Positions 25,550 to 34,056 of a stretch of DNA of 64,000 nucleotides are shown here, one piece after another (position 1 is the stretch's first letter; each line of letters begins with the position of its first letter). This DNA is from JAUIAI01 sp045106815. GTDB taxonomy: Bacteria > Pseudomonadota > Gammaproteobacteria > Burkholderiales > Burkholderiaceae_E. The DNA is taken from NCBI GenBank assembly GCA_045106815.1, contig JBGCFG010000014.1, positions 1 through 64,000 of the forward strand. Direction: 5' to 3'. Under the pieces are notes generated by a model. That model was not told the origin of the DNA. It did no database searches and worked only from the letters and a program-made list of their open reading frames with translations. Position numbers and translations under genes: made by a program.

Positions 25550-27964
25550 ATGGACCAAACAGTCGATAAAAACACCCCTACAACTCACACGGATTCATGG
25601 CCGATTGATGACGGGCAGCGAGTGGTGTTCTTAACAGATGTACGAGATCGATTGGAAAGGAGGCTCTTGCGTACCTGGGTGACGGCCAACTGGCCGCGCG
25701 CGCAGGCATCTGGGGTCGAGATCATAGAAGTAGGCCGGTCACGTGAGTCTGCAGAGCTGCTGGCATTGTGCAATCTTGAAACAAGCATCTGGTTACAACC
25801 GGTTCGAGTGGCCTGGCTGGCACTCGAAAGTCATGAGCCACCGAGCCTGGTCAAAGATTTCTTCTACGGGCGGCGCGTGCATCCGGGGCCCTTAAGGCGG
25901 CTGTGGCTTGCTCGCCATCGGCCGGAAAGGCTGGCCTACCTACTCGGCGCTGGCGCGCCGTTGTCGTTGCTTCGGTCACGCTGGCAAAACCAGCTGAGCA
26001 GCGGGGACAACGACTCTTCACTGTGTGGGTTTATTGAGCATCAGGCAATGCTGGCGCTTGAAAGGGCGGAGCGCCGAAGGCGTGGCGCTCGTTACCGAAT
26101 TGCAAAACTGATGCCCAGTGCCGTGTTCGCCCGTAAGCGGTTTCAGGAGCGCCTGAATCAAATTGCCAGCGACGAATCAAGAACGCCGACCCAGATTCGC
26201 TCTCGAGCGGCTCGCTATCTTGCGGAAATGGCCGCGACGCAGACGCCGTTCACGCTGGACCTATTGATGGGCTTGTCGAGGATGGGGGTGCGCAGCAATC
26301 ACGATGCGAACATTGATGTTAAGCCAGAGCAGCTTGATCGATTGCGCGAACTCGTGAGCCAGAAAGCGGTGACGTTTCAGATCACGCATAAGTCAATGCT
26401 CGATACCGTGGCCTTTTCGCTCGTCATGTTTGAGGCTGATATTCCGATACCGCTCACCTTTGGTGGTATCAACTTGAAGACGTTTGGTGTCGGTGCGCTC
26501 GCCCGACGGGCTGGGGTTATTTTCCTTCGTCGATCGTTCCAGAACAATGAAGTCTACAAAGCGGTTTTCAGGCGTTATATCGATCATCTGATCGAAAAGC
26601 GGTTTTCCCTGCTATGGGCCCTGGAAGGGGGAAGGTCACGCACCGGCAAACTGCTTGCTCCTCGGTTCGGATTATTCAACTACGTCCTTGAGTCGAGCCT
26701 GCGCACCCAAAATCTTGACCTGGCCTACGTGCCGGTGAGCGTTGCCTATGACCAGATCACCGAGGTTGAAGACTATGCGCGTGAGCAAAGTGGCGCGAGT
26801 AAAAAGGCGGAAGGTATGGGGTGGATGCTCCGATTCTTTCGTCGGGGCGGTTCGCATGGCCGTATCTACCTTCGCCTGGGCGAGCCCTTTTCCGTTACCG
26901 ACCTGCTGGATGGGCAAGACCCGTCGGTCCTTGAGCCGGAACTGCAGCAAGCACTCGTGAAACGGATTGCGCTCGAGTCGGCCACGCGGCTGAACGCCGC
27001 CACGCCGGTAACTGTCCCTGCTGTCATGACGTTGATACTGCTGGGCGCCGGGCGCCGGGCCCAGCAGTTGGATGAAATTCGCGTTCTGGCACGTGCCGGC
27101 GTGGCGATTTTGCGCCGTCGAAAAGTCGAGGTCGTGGGGCTGGCAGATTTCCGAGACCGCGAGATTGTGAGAGATGCGCTCAACCAGCTTCATAAAACCG
27201 GCATTGTCAGCTACTTCGATGAGGGATTGGAGCGCCTGTATCGCGTTGAGGCTCGTCAGCACTTACGTGCTGCGTACTATCGCAATACAGTCATTCATCA
27301 CTTTCTTTTGGATGCGATTGCCGAACTCTCTTTGGTGACCTGCCGAAAAGCCGAGGTTGCCAGCTCAGGTGACTCGATAGACACCTTTTACGATGCGGCC
27401 GAACAAATCCGAGCGCTGTTTGAGTACGAGTTTTTCTTCGCGGACGCACAGACTTTTAAAGATGAGCTATCTGTGACGCTGGAGTCGCGAGTTGCCGGTT
27501 GGCGCGGCGTGCTCGACTCGCCCGACGGAGCTGACAAGATTCTCAACCAGATGGTGCCGCTATTTGCGCATGGCATCTTGCGCGCATTTGTCGATGCCTA
27601 CCGCGTCGTCGCGGCATTTCTTGTTCGGGCTGGGGATCAGCCGGTAAAAGCTGACAGTTCAACGATGAGTGACATGCTCAAGTTGGGCCGGCAAATGCTG
27701 TTACAAGAAGTGATCTTCTCTTCTGAATCCGTTTCCAAAACGCTTTACGAAACCGCTCTCAAAATGGCGCAAGACCGACATTTGCTTGTGCCGGGTCAGG
27801 CGGATGGGGTCAGTGACACATCGGGCGACAGCCCCTTAGAAGCGCTGCAAAGCGCGCGTAGGGCGTGGCTCGTCCAGATGCAGCAACTATCCAAGAATCT
27901 TGATCAAATTATGGCCATGACTTTGTCACGAGCAGTGACCGAATTCCCTTCAGAAATGCAGTAA
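25550..27964 (+). CDS. plsB: Glycerol-3-phosphate 1-O-acyltransferase
   Basis: First acyl transfer to glycerol-3-phosphate in phospholipid synthesis; a membrane-associated protein of 804 residues, the expected PlsB size. The acyltransferase blocks are present: HKSMLD (an HX4D motif, where E. coli has HRSHMD), the FLRRSFQNNEVYKAVF block, EGGRSRTGK and the block near LAYVPVSVAYD. The variant residues within HX4D do not remove the catalytic His and Asp. The start ATG at 25550 follows a short untranslated region. The 289-base gap upstream, shared with the divergent Sel1 gene, holds nothing else recognisable. Confidence 0.93.
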   Translation: MDQTVDKNTPTTHTDSWPIDDGQRVVFLTDVRDRLERRLLRTWVTANWPRAQASGVEIIEVGRSRESAELLALCNLETSIWLQPVRVAWLALESHEPPSLVKDFFYGRRVHPGPLRRLWLARHRPERLAYLLGAGAPLSLLRSRWQNQLSSGDNDSSLCGFIEHQAMLALERAERRRRGARYRIAKLMPSAVFARKRFQERLNQIASDESRTPTQIRSRAARYLAEMAATQTPFTLDLLMGLSRMGVRSNHDANIDVKPEQLDRLRELVSQKAVTFQITHKSMLDTVAFSLVMFEADIPIPLTFGGINLKTFGVGALARRAGVIFLRRSFQNNEVYKAVFRRYIDHLIEKRFSLLWALEGGRSRTGKLLAPRFGLFNYVLESSLRTQNLDLAYVPVSVAYDQITEVEDYAREQSGASKKAEGMGWMLRFFRRGGSHGRIYLRLGEPFSVTDLLDGQDPSVLEPELQQALVKRIALESATRLNAATPVTVPAVMTLILLGAGRRAQQLDEIRVLARAGVAILRRRKVEVVGLADFRDREIVRDALNQLHKTGIVSYFDEGLERLYRVEARQHLRAAYYRNTVIHHFLLDAIAELSLVTCRKAEVASSGDSIDTFYDAAEQIRALFEYEFFFADAQTFKDELSVTLESRVAGWRGVLDSPDGADKILNQMVPLFAHGILRAFVDAYRVVAAFLVRAGDQPVKADSSTMSDMLKLGRQMLLQEVIFSSESVSKTLYETALKMAQDRHLLVPGQADGVSDTSGDSPLEALQSARRAWLVQMQQLSKNLDQIMAMTLSRAVTEFPSEMQ

Positions 27965-28089
27965 ATGGCTTGTAGGCATTCACTTTGGCAGGCAGTATGA
28001 CCTAAGTGTCGGGAACTTAGACACACGGGGTCGCATTGATTTCAAGTGTGCGGCTAATCGATGGATTCAATCATCGGGAAACCAGTGCC

Positions 28090-29196
28090 ATGATTTTGAC
28101 GAATGAGCCTATGCCGGTCGCGATCGTCATCGTAGCCGGGTCTTCAGCATCATCTGCACTTGCGATGGCTGAGCTACTGGGTCAGGTTGGACGACCCAGG
28201 CAGATGTCAGCTTCTCTCGCCCGGGAAAATGGTCCGGGCATATTTTCACCTTATCTGATTGCTGAGCCAGGTACTGCCGTTACTTCGCCCCCTGGGCTGC
28301 GCGTGGTGCGATTGGGTGCAGAGCAGGCATATGAGCAACCCGCCGCTGTTTTCGTCCCGGACATCAACTTGATGCCGCAGGCAGAACAGATCGGACAGGG
28401 CTGGCCTGCCTGGCGGGTTTGGCTGCGGCAGTGCCATGAACAGGGTGCCATCATCAGCAGTGCCGGCACCGGCGTTGCTTTGTTGGCTGATGCGGGTCTG
28501 CTTGATGATCAACGTGCGTGCACCCACTGGGCGTCGGCTCAGTTTTTGCAGGCGCAGTATCAGCGGGTTAAGTTTGATTCAGCAGAGAGCTTTATCAGCT
28601 CAGATAGCCCGGTCAAGGTCATGACCGCTGGCGGTGGTCAGGCATGGACTGACCTTGCGCTCCAGCTAGTGGCTACCCTTGTTGATCGAGACGCCGCGCT
28701 GCAACTTGCTCGGCACAACATGCTTCAGTGGCGAGAGTTTGGTCAAAGGCCGTACCGGGAGCCCCTGGCCGATGCGTCAATGAAAGACGCGCCTATTGGC
28801 CGCGCAGTGCAATGGTTGAATGCTCACTATACGAAAGCGGCGCCCATCAGTTCGGCCGTCGAAGAAGCCGGTCTACCGGAGCGAACCTTTACCCGGCGGT
28901 TTCATCTCGCCACCGGTGCGTCGCCACTTGAGTATGTGCACCAGCTGCGTTTGAATCGTGCCCGTCGCTTGCTCGAGAGCACAGACTTGAGTATTCAAGT
29001 AGTTGCGCGCGAATTGGGCTACGAAGATCCGAGCTTTTTTAGCCGCTTGTTCAAGCGTGAGGTGAGTCTGACACCGGCGCAGTATCGCAAACGTTTCTCC
29101 CCCTTGTTTCAGGCTTTGCCGGCGTCCGGTGAAACTGCTGACACAGGCGGGGACACTTTAACGGCTGGCGTCGCGGTCGGTTCTGGCATCCGGTAG
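28090..29196 (+). CDS. GlxA/AraC-family transcriptional regulator with DJ-1/PfpI domain
   Basis: A 368-residue regulator. The first half is a DJ-1/PfpI (class I amidotransferase-like) sensing domain (AIVIVAGSSAS, then ISSAGTGVALLADAGLLD around the usual nucleophile elbow, where Cys is replaced by Ala-Gly-Thr). The end holds an AraC-type pair of helix-turn-helix motifs (ISSAVEEAGLPERTFTRRF and VVARELGYEDPSFFSRLFKR). The ATG at 28090 is taken as start; a TTG 54 bases earlier and an ATG at 28111 are alternatives. Family members respond to small metabolites, but the target genes are not evident. Its 3' end overlaps the convergent kinase gene by 39 bases. Confidence 0.88.
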   Translation: MILTNEPMPVAIVIVAGSSASSALAMAELLGQVGRPRQMSASLARENGPGIFSPYLIAEPGTAVTSPPGLRVVRLGAEQAYEQPAAVFVPDINLMPQAEQIGQGWPAWRVWLRQCHEQGAIISSAGTGVALLADAGLLDDQRACTHWASAQFLQAQYQRVKFDSAESFISSDSPVKVMTAGGGQAWTDLALQLVATLVDRDAALQLARHNMLQWREFGQRPYREPLADASMKDAPIGRAVQWLNAHYTKAAPISSAVEEAGLPERTFTRRFHLATGASPLEYVHQLRLNRARRLLESTDLSIQVVARELGYEDPSFFSRLFKREVSLTPAQYRKRFSPLFQALPASGETADTGGDTLTAGVAVGSGIR

Positions 29197-30519
29197 CGAG
29201 AGTTCGGCGATCAGGCCGGATGGTGAGCCATTGCTCAACGTGAATCGACCGTCGTAGCGGCGTGCGAACCGGTCGATGATTGCCAGGCCAAGCCCGGCGC
29301 CTTCAGCGCCACTACGAGAGGTGTCGCCACGGGCAAACGGGCGGGTGAGCTTCTCGAGTTGATCTTCGTCGACGCCAGGACCTTGATCCGCCACCCGAAT
29401 GATGAGATTCGAAGACTGCCGACGAGCTTCGATAGTCACATGAGCGATTGCGTTCTGATTGTCTTCGGGAGCCTGACTGCGTCCATATCGCGAGGCATTG
29501 TCTATCAGGTTACTCAGGGCGCGCTCAAGATCGGTTCTGTCGCCCATCCAACTCACATTGGGGGTGGCACTGATTTTTAGGTCGAGTTCGCCCGCAACAA
29601 TTTGCGGACGATAAACCAAAGGCAACTGTTCCAGAACCTCTGCGACCGGCACCAGGGTTGCCTCGGTGGCGCTGCCAATGCGGGCAAAGTCTACAAAGCG
29701 ACCAACGATCGTGTCGATTCGTTCGATGTCTTCGACCATGGAATCGCGCGTTGGGTGGTCCAGGCTCGCCATCTCAGCTTCCATACGCAATCGCGCCAAC
29801 GGACTGCGAATATCGTGCGAAATACCTGCCAGCGCAATGGCCCGGTCTTGCTCCAGCGCTGCCAAATCCGCAGCCATCCCATTGAACCGTTGATTGACCT
29901 GCGCAATCTCGCTGGCCAGATCTTCTTTCAGTGGCCCCGGCGTTTCTCCACGCCGCATGGCACTAATGGCACCGCTCAGGTCTGCAAGTGGCTTGTTGAT
30001 AAGTTGGCTGAGTGCAAACGAGCCCAGCAGGGCCAGCGCGACAGCAATGCCGATGACCAGGCCGGCATCTGGCCCGAAGTGTCTGTCCACTCGCCGCTGC
30101 TGCATCTGAAGCCAATACTTGTCGTCGTCAATGTCAAAGCTTACCCACAGTCCGGCATCTTCGTTGACCCGCGAAACGACTAGCGTTTCAGGTCCCAGTA
30201 GGTTTTGAAGTCGGGGCGCAAGGAGTGCAATCCGCCCAGTAAGCGCGCTGATCTCAATCTCATCGCTTGACTCAAGCGGCATCACCCGGATGCCTTCTTC
30301 ATTGGCGAGTTCGCGCAGCAGGGTGATGCGTCGCTCGGGCTGTGACGACACCAGCGCAGAGCGCGTCAGGTTCACAATCGAGGCGACTTCCCAGGCCACT
30401 CTCTGCTCTGGCGGGGCACTATCAAAAAACCTCAACACGAGCAGCAACGCGATAAGGCTGGAAACCACTAGGCCAGCCAGTAGCGCAAAGGTGCGCCAGA
30501 ACAAACTAAGGCGAATCAT
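29158..30519 (-). CDS. EnvZ-like sensor histidine kinase
   Basis: Inner-membrane kinase of 453 residues, partner of the OmpR-like regulator just upstream. It has helix 1 (about 8-30), a periplasmic part of about 120 residues, helix 2 (about 153-175), a HAMP domain, and the phospho-acceptor H235 in GISHDIRSPLARLR. The ATP-binding N, G1 and G2 boxes follow (LSNLIDNASRYG, VADQGPGVDEDQL, GAGLGLAIIDR). The periplasmic part is of EnvZ/RisS size, so osmotic or ionic signals are plausible. It starts 47 bases after the regulator stop, and its last 13 codons overlap the convergent regulator gene at 28090-29196. Confidence 0.9.
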   Translation of the reverse strand: MIRLSLFWRTFALLAGLVVSSLIALLLVLRFFDSAPPEQRVAWEVASIVNLTRSALVSSQPERRITLLRELANEEGIRVMPLESSDEIEISALTGRIALLAPRLQNLLGPETLVVSRVNEDAGLWVSFDIDDDKYWLQMQQRRVDRHFGPDAGLVIGIAVALALLGSFALSQLINKPLADLSGAISAMRRGETPGPLKEDLASEIAQVNQRFNGMAADLAALEQDRAIALAGISHDIRSPLARLRMEAEMASLDHPTRDSMVEDIERIDTIVGRFVDFARIGSATEATLVPVAEVLEQLPLVYRPQIVAGELDLKISATPNVSWMGDRTDLERALSNLIDNASRYGRSQAPEDNQNAIAHVTIEARRQSSNLIIRVADQGPGVDEDQLEKLTRPFARGDTSRSGAEGAGLGLAIIDRFARRYDGRFTLSNGSPSGLIAELSLPDARTDRDASR

Positions 30520-30566
30520 TCAGTCAACAAGGCTGACCTCATCGAGTCTCCCCTGGAATTGGCTAA

Positions 30567-31286
30567 TTACTCGTCGTCGGGCACGAACACGTAGCCGACT
30601 CCCCAAACCGTTTGAATATATCGGGGTTGCTGCGGATCTGTCTCGAGCAGTTTGCGCAGGCGAGAGATCTGAACATCAAGACTGCGATCGTAAGCACCGT
30701 ACTCGCGGCCACGTGCCAGTGCCATGAGTTTTTCTCGGGACATCGGTACGCGAGGGTGCTGCGCGAGTACCTTGAGTACGCTGAATTCACCAGTTGTTAG
30801 GGGTTGAGCGTTCCCATCTTGCGTGAGTTGGCGCGTGGCCAGGTTGAGCACAAAGGGCCCAAACCTGACTTCGCCAGCACCTGCTGAAGGCGCGCCCGGT
30901 GCTTCGGTTGCCGGGCGTCGCCGTAACACGGCGTGAATCCGTGCAAGCAACTCGCGCGGATTGAACGGCTTGGGCAGGTAGTCGTCAGCGCCCACTTCGA
31001 GTCCGACAATGCGATCAACATCATCGCCTTTGGCAGTCAACATGATCACCGGTGTTCGGTCATTGGAGGCGCGCAGGCGTCGGAGAATCGACAAACCGTC
31101 TTCTCCTGGCAACATGAGGTCGAGAACGACGATATCAAATGGCTCGCGGAGCATGATTCGGCCCATCGCTGCGCCATCAGGTGCTACGCTGACTTCAAAC
31201 TGATTTTCAGACAAATAACGGCGCAGCAGTTCGCGCAGTTTGGGGTCATCGTCAACGACGAGCAGGCGGTAAGTTTTCGTGTTCAT
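30567..31286 (-). CDS. ompR: OmpR-like response regulator
   Basis: A 239-residue winged-helix regulator. The receiver domain has the acidic pocket D12-D14, phospho-acceptor D56 (LDLMLPGEDG), T84 and K106 (DYLPKPF). The DNA-binding domain closes with SLDVQISRLRKLLE and the YIQTVWGVGYVF wing. The sequence agrees closely with the OmpR/RisA group of betaproteobacteria. It is co-directional with the kinase gene that follows, 47 bases later, so they form a two-component operon. In this group the regulator often acts on outer-membrane and osmotic genes, but no binding site was searched for. Confidence 0.92.
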   Translation of the reverse strand: MNTKTYRLLVVDDDPKLRELLRRYLSENQFEVSVAPDGAAMGRIMLREPFDIVVLDLMLPGEDGLSILRRLRASNDRTPVIMLTAKGDDVDRIVGLEVGADDYLPKPFNPRELLARIHAVLRRRPATEAPGAPSAGAGEVRFGPFVLNLATRQLTQDGNAQPLTTGEFSVLKVLAQHPRVPMSREKLMALARGREYGAYDRSLDVQISRLRKLLETDPQQPRYIQTVWGVGYVFVPDDE

Positions 31287-31438
31287 GGTTCGATGATAAC
31301 GAGTCGAATTGTGAAAGCCAGGTGGGAGGGCATCCCACTTTACGGAAAGTTACAACGCTTACTGGCTCGGCCTCGGTCCGATCTCAGAACCGAACGTAAG
31401 ATAACGCACTGAAGTTGTTGAACTAATATCTAAAAATC

Positions 31439-31855
31439 ATGTTGCCTTTTTCTAGGGTTTTAGTCATCGCCGGGGTCGCAACCGGGATGATTGTCAGTGT
31501 ATTTGTCACCCGTTCTGACTCGGATATTTCGATGGCGCAACTCACGCCTGTCGAGCGAGAACAGTTGCGAGACCAACTGCGACTAAGCGACCACGATTGG
31601 CCGCAACCCACTGTCCGCTTCAACACCGAAGCCGCCGCTGCAGCCGAGCCAACCGCGCCCGGCTTACACGGATCTAAGTCGGGCCTGTCCCCTCAGGAGC
31701 GGCATGCATTGCGTGAACAGGTACGGGGTATGACACCAGAGGTGATGCTTGATGCCAACGGAATGTCTGAATCCGTGGCAGTGAATGAGTCCTATCCCGA
31801 CGGTATTTCCGAGCCCATCGGTAATCAGGGCAATAGCAGCAGTACTAGGCGTTGA
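31439..31855 (+). CDS. Small membrane-anchored protein of unknown function, upstream of tsaB
   Basis: A 138-residue protein that I do not recognise. Residues 5-23 form one hydrophobic helix (anchor or uncleaved signal), so the rest is probably periplasmic. Two related charged helices occur: LTPVEREQLRDQLR (35-48) and LSPQERHALREQVR (83-96), separated by an alanine-rich linker. The C-terminus is polar and low in hydrophobics. The stop overlaps the tsaB ATG by one base (TGATG), which argues that it is really translated. The ribosome site is weak. A link to tRNA modification or to the envelope is possible but unsupported. Confidence 0.65.
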   Translation: MLPFSRVLVIAGVATGMIVSVFVTRSDSDISMAQLTPVEREQLRDQLRLSDHDWPQPTVRFNTEAAAAAEPTAPGLHGSKSGLSPQERHALREQVRGMTPEVMLDANGMSESVAVNESYPDGISEPIGNQGNSSSTRR

Positions 31856-32637
31856 TGTCGGGGCGTTGCGCCCGGCTCGCGCTGCACCTTGGATCGCAGG
31901 CCATTGGCCTCTCGCTGAGCAGGCGGCAGGCGGGCGGGCGCACGCTGACTGACGCCATGATGGCCCCTGACGATAGCCGGGATGGTCAGCGGCTGCTCGG
32001 GGCTATTGATCGGCTCATGACGTCTACCCAAACACCGATTGAAGCACTCGAAGTCATTGCGTTCGCGGCTGGTCCTGGCGGCTTCTCCCGGGTGCGGGTG
32101 GCGTGCGCCGTTGCGCAAGGTCTGGCGCTCGCAGCTGGTTGTCCGGTTGCCCCGGTCAATTCTCTGCTGGCGCAAGCTCAGGCTTGCGCCACATCTTTCA
32201 ATAGGCTGGCGAAAGTCAAAAGACGTGTGGTCACCCTGGTGGATGCGCGCATGAACGAGGCCTACGGAGCGTCCTATCTGTTCGCGGGGGAAGCGGATGA
32301 GAAAGCGGCCATCACCATTCAGACTGAGCCTTTTCTGGCCGAAGCAGGTGAAGCTGTAGCCCGCCTCAGTGATGCGGATGATCAGTCGCTTGAGACGATC
32401 ATCAGCGGCGACGCCTGGCACCGATACGGGGTATCGCTTACGGGCGGGGAATCCATGATTGCTTATGAACCAACGGCAGATGAGATAGCCACCGCATGCC
32501 TTGAGCTGAGTGCTCAGCAGGTCTGGGCGTCTCCTGCACAAGCCGGGCCACTGTATGGCCGGGAAAAGGTTGCCCTGAACACGGCAGAGCAAGCCGCGCT
32601 CAGAGAGCGCAACGCGCGAAGCGCTCGTCAGCCTTAG
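31855..32637 (+). CDS. tsaB: tRNA threonylcarbamoyladenosine biosynthesis protein TsaB, divergent
   Basis: Scaffold subunit of the TsaBDE complex that adds threonylcarbamoyl to A37 of ANN-reading tRNAs. The 260-residue protein carries the family block AAGPGGFSRVRVACAVAQGLA (usually GPGSFTGVR) and VTLVDARMNEAYGA. The N-terminus reads LALHLGSQAIGLSLS where most TsaB proteins have an L-A-I-D-T-S-type start, so the phosphate-1 motif is degenerate. That is tolerable because TsaB is not itself catalytic. ATG 31855 overlaps the preceding stop. rimI follows 52 bases on, the usual order in proteobacteria. Confidence 0.88.
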   Translation: MSGRCARLALHLGSQAIGLSLSRRQAGGRTLTDAMMAPDDSRDGQRLLGAIDRLMTSTQTPIEALEVIAFAAGPGGFSRVRVACAVAQGLALAAGCPVAPVNSLLAQAQACATSFNRLAKVKRRVVTLVDARMNEAYGASYLFAGEADEKAAITIQTEPFLAEAGEAVARLSDADDQSLETIISGDAWHRYGVSLTGGESMIAYEPTADEIATACLELSAQQVWASPAQAGPLYGREKVALNTAEQAALRERNARSARQP

Positions 32638-32689
32638 CAACTGCGAGGTTCCAGGGGCGGCGGGTGGGCGCTTATGCGACCATACTGGC

Positions 32690-33220
32690 ATGGACGAAGG
32701 ATCATCTCTCATCGAAGACGCGGCCGGACTGACCCATCTACGGGTGAGGGCGATGCGTGAAGGCGATATTGTTGAGATCATGCCGATCGAGAACGTGATT
32801 TATCCGTTTCCGTGGACCGCTGGAAACTTCCGTGATTCACTGCTCGCTGGATATGCCGGCTGGGTGGTGCAGGATCGCCGTTGCGGCGGGCCTGCGGTAG
32901 CGCCAGTGATTGGCTACGCCATGGTTATGCATGTGCTTGACGAAGCGCATTTGATGAATCTCAGTGTTGCTGCTGGCAACCAGCGGCAGGGGCTGGGTCG
33001 CTGGCTACTCTCGTGGCTTGGTGATAGCTCACGTCAGCGGGGAGCTGTCGGGATGTTTCTGGAGGTCAGGCCATCCAATCTGGCAGCGCTCGCACTTTAT
33101 AAGCAGGCTGGTTTTCAGCGGATTGGCCTGCGCCGACAGTATTATCCGAATGGCCCGAATGGGCGTGAGGATGCCATCGTCATGCGTCAGTCGTTGACCC
33201 GCCGGGGGGCGTCGGCATGA
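32690..33220 (+). CDS. rimI: Ribosomal protein bS18-alanine N-acetyltransferase
   Basis: GNAT acetyltransferase of 176 residues that acetylates the N-terminus of ribosomal protein S18. The acetyl-CoA binding motif NQRQGLGRWLL (Q-x-x-G-x-G type) and the ALALYKQAGFQRIGLRRQYY block near the end are clear, and the YPFPWT segment (about 43-48) matches the RimI substrate loop. The polar N-terminal leader of about 15 residues may be real or the start may be slightly later. The stop overlaps the next ATG (ATGA), so translation is coupled to the uracil-DNA glycosylase gene. Confidence 0.9.
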   Translation: MDEGSSLIEDAAGLTHLRVRAMREGDIVEIMPIENVIYPFPWTAGNFRDSLLAGYAGWVVQDRRCGGPAVAPVIGYAMVMHVLDEAHLMNLSVAAGNQRQGLGRWLLSWLGDSSRQRGAVGMFLEVRPSNLAALALYKQAGFQRIGLRRQYYPNGPNGREDAIVMRQSLTRRGASA

Positions 33221-34011
33221 CCCCGGATCAGCACAAAGCCTGGGTTGCCCTGGGGCTTGGGCCGGCCTATCAGCCGCGTATTGATTCAGTGCCTGGCGCA
33301 GTTCACGCAGTAAGTCCTGCGGAAAACCATGGCGCGGCAGGCCAGGAGGATCACATGATCGATCCGCCTGCAGATGTTTCGGTGGTTTCGTCGCTCGATA
33401 CGGAGCGCGATCAAGCTGCCAGGCTAGTAAGCGTTCAAACACTGAACTGGCATGATTTACGCACCGAGGTTTCGGCCTGTCAGCAATGCGCGCTTGGCGC
33501 CAGCAGGCGCAACGCCGTGTTCGGTGTCGGGGTTGACTCTCCAACCTGGGTGGTGGTGGGAGAAGCACCGGGTGAGCAGGAAGACCGGAACGGCGAGCCG
33601 TTTGTTGGCGAAGCGGGTCATTTGCTGGATGCGATGCTTGCATCGGTTGGGGCTGCCCGGACAACCAATGTGTTTGTCTTGAACGTGCTTAAGTGTCGCC
33701 CTCCTGGTAATCGAGATCCAGAGGCTGATGAAGTCGCCACCTGCAAGCCGTTTCTCTTACGCCAACTCGAGTTGCTAAATCCCGAGTTGATTCTGACGGT
33801 GGGCAGGTTTGCGGCTCAAACCCTGCTGGGTGTGAATGACAAGATTGGAGCTCTGAGAGGTCGCGTGCACAAAGTTGCGGTGGGTGACCGACAAGTCCCG
33901 ATGGTGGCAAGTTACCACCCGGCGTATTTCTTGCGACGTCCTGAGGAAAAACTCAAGGGCTGGCAGGACCTTTGCCTGGCAACATCTGTCGTACCGGCAA
34001 AAGCACAATAG
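33217..34011 (+). CDS. Uracil-DNA glycosylase, family 4 (iron-sulfur)
   Basis: Removes uracil from DNA to start base-excision repair. The catalytic domain begins near residue 80 of 264. Motif A is GEAPGEQED (115-123), motif B a histidine loop SYHPAYFLR near 235-243, and four cysteines (C88, C91, C160, C176) fit the 4Fe-4S pattern of family 4 enzymes. The first 75 residues are low-complexity and not part of the known fold, as in other betaproteobacterial members. It overlaps rimI by 4 bases and converges on lplT. Confidence 0.92.
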   Translation: MTPDQHKAWVALGLGPAYQPRIDSVPGAVHAVSPAENHGAAGQEDHMIDPPADVSVVSSLDTERDQAARLVSVQTLNWHDLRTEVSACQQCALGASRRNAVFGVGVDSPTWVVVGEAPGEQEDRNGEPFVGEAGHLLDAMLASVGAARTTNVFVLNVLKCRPPGNRDPEADEVATCKPFLLRQLELLNPELILTVGRFAAQTLLGVNDKIGALRGRVHKVAVGDRQVPMVASYHPAYFLRRPEEKLKGWQDLCLATSVVPAKAQ

Positions 34012-34056
34012 ACGGCTTGTAGTATGGTGCCTAGTCAATGCCGAGTTAGTGGCTAG

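Noticed and set aside
27037..27068. 10-bp inverted repeat with a GC-rich loop inside plsB
   Set aside because: It lies in mid-coding sequence where GCC/GGC-rich codons make such symmetry likely by chance.
31825..32781. 318-codon open frame antisense to tsaB
   Set aside because: No recognisable motif, and it covers tsaB and the rimI start, both well supported.
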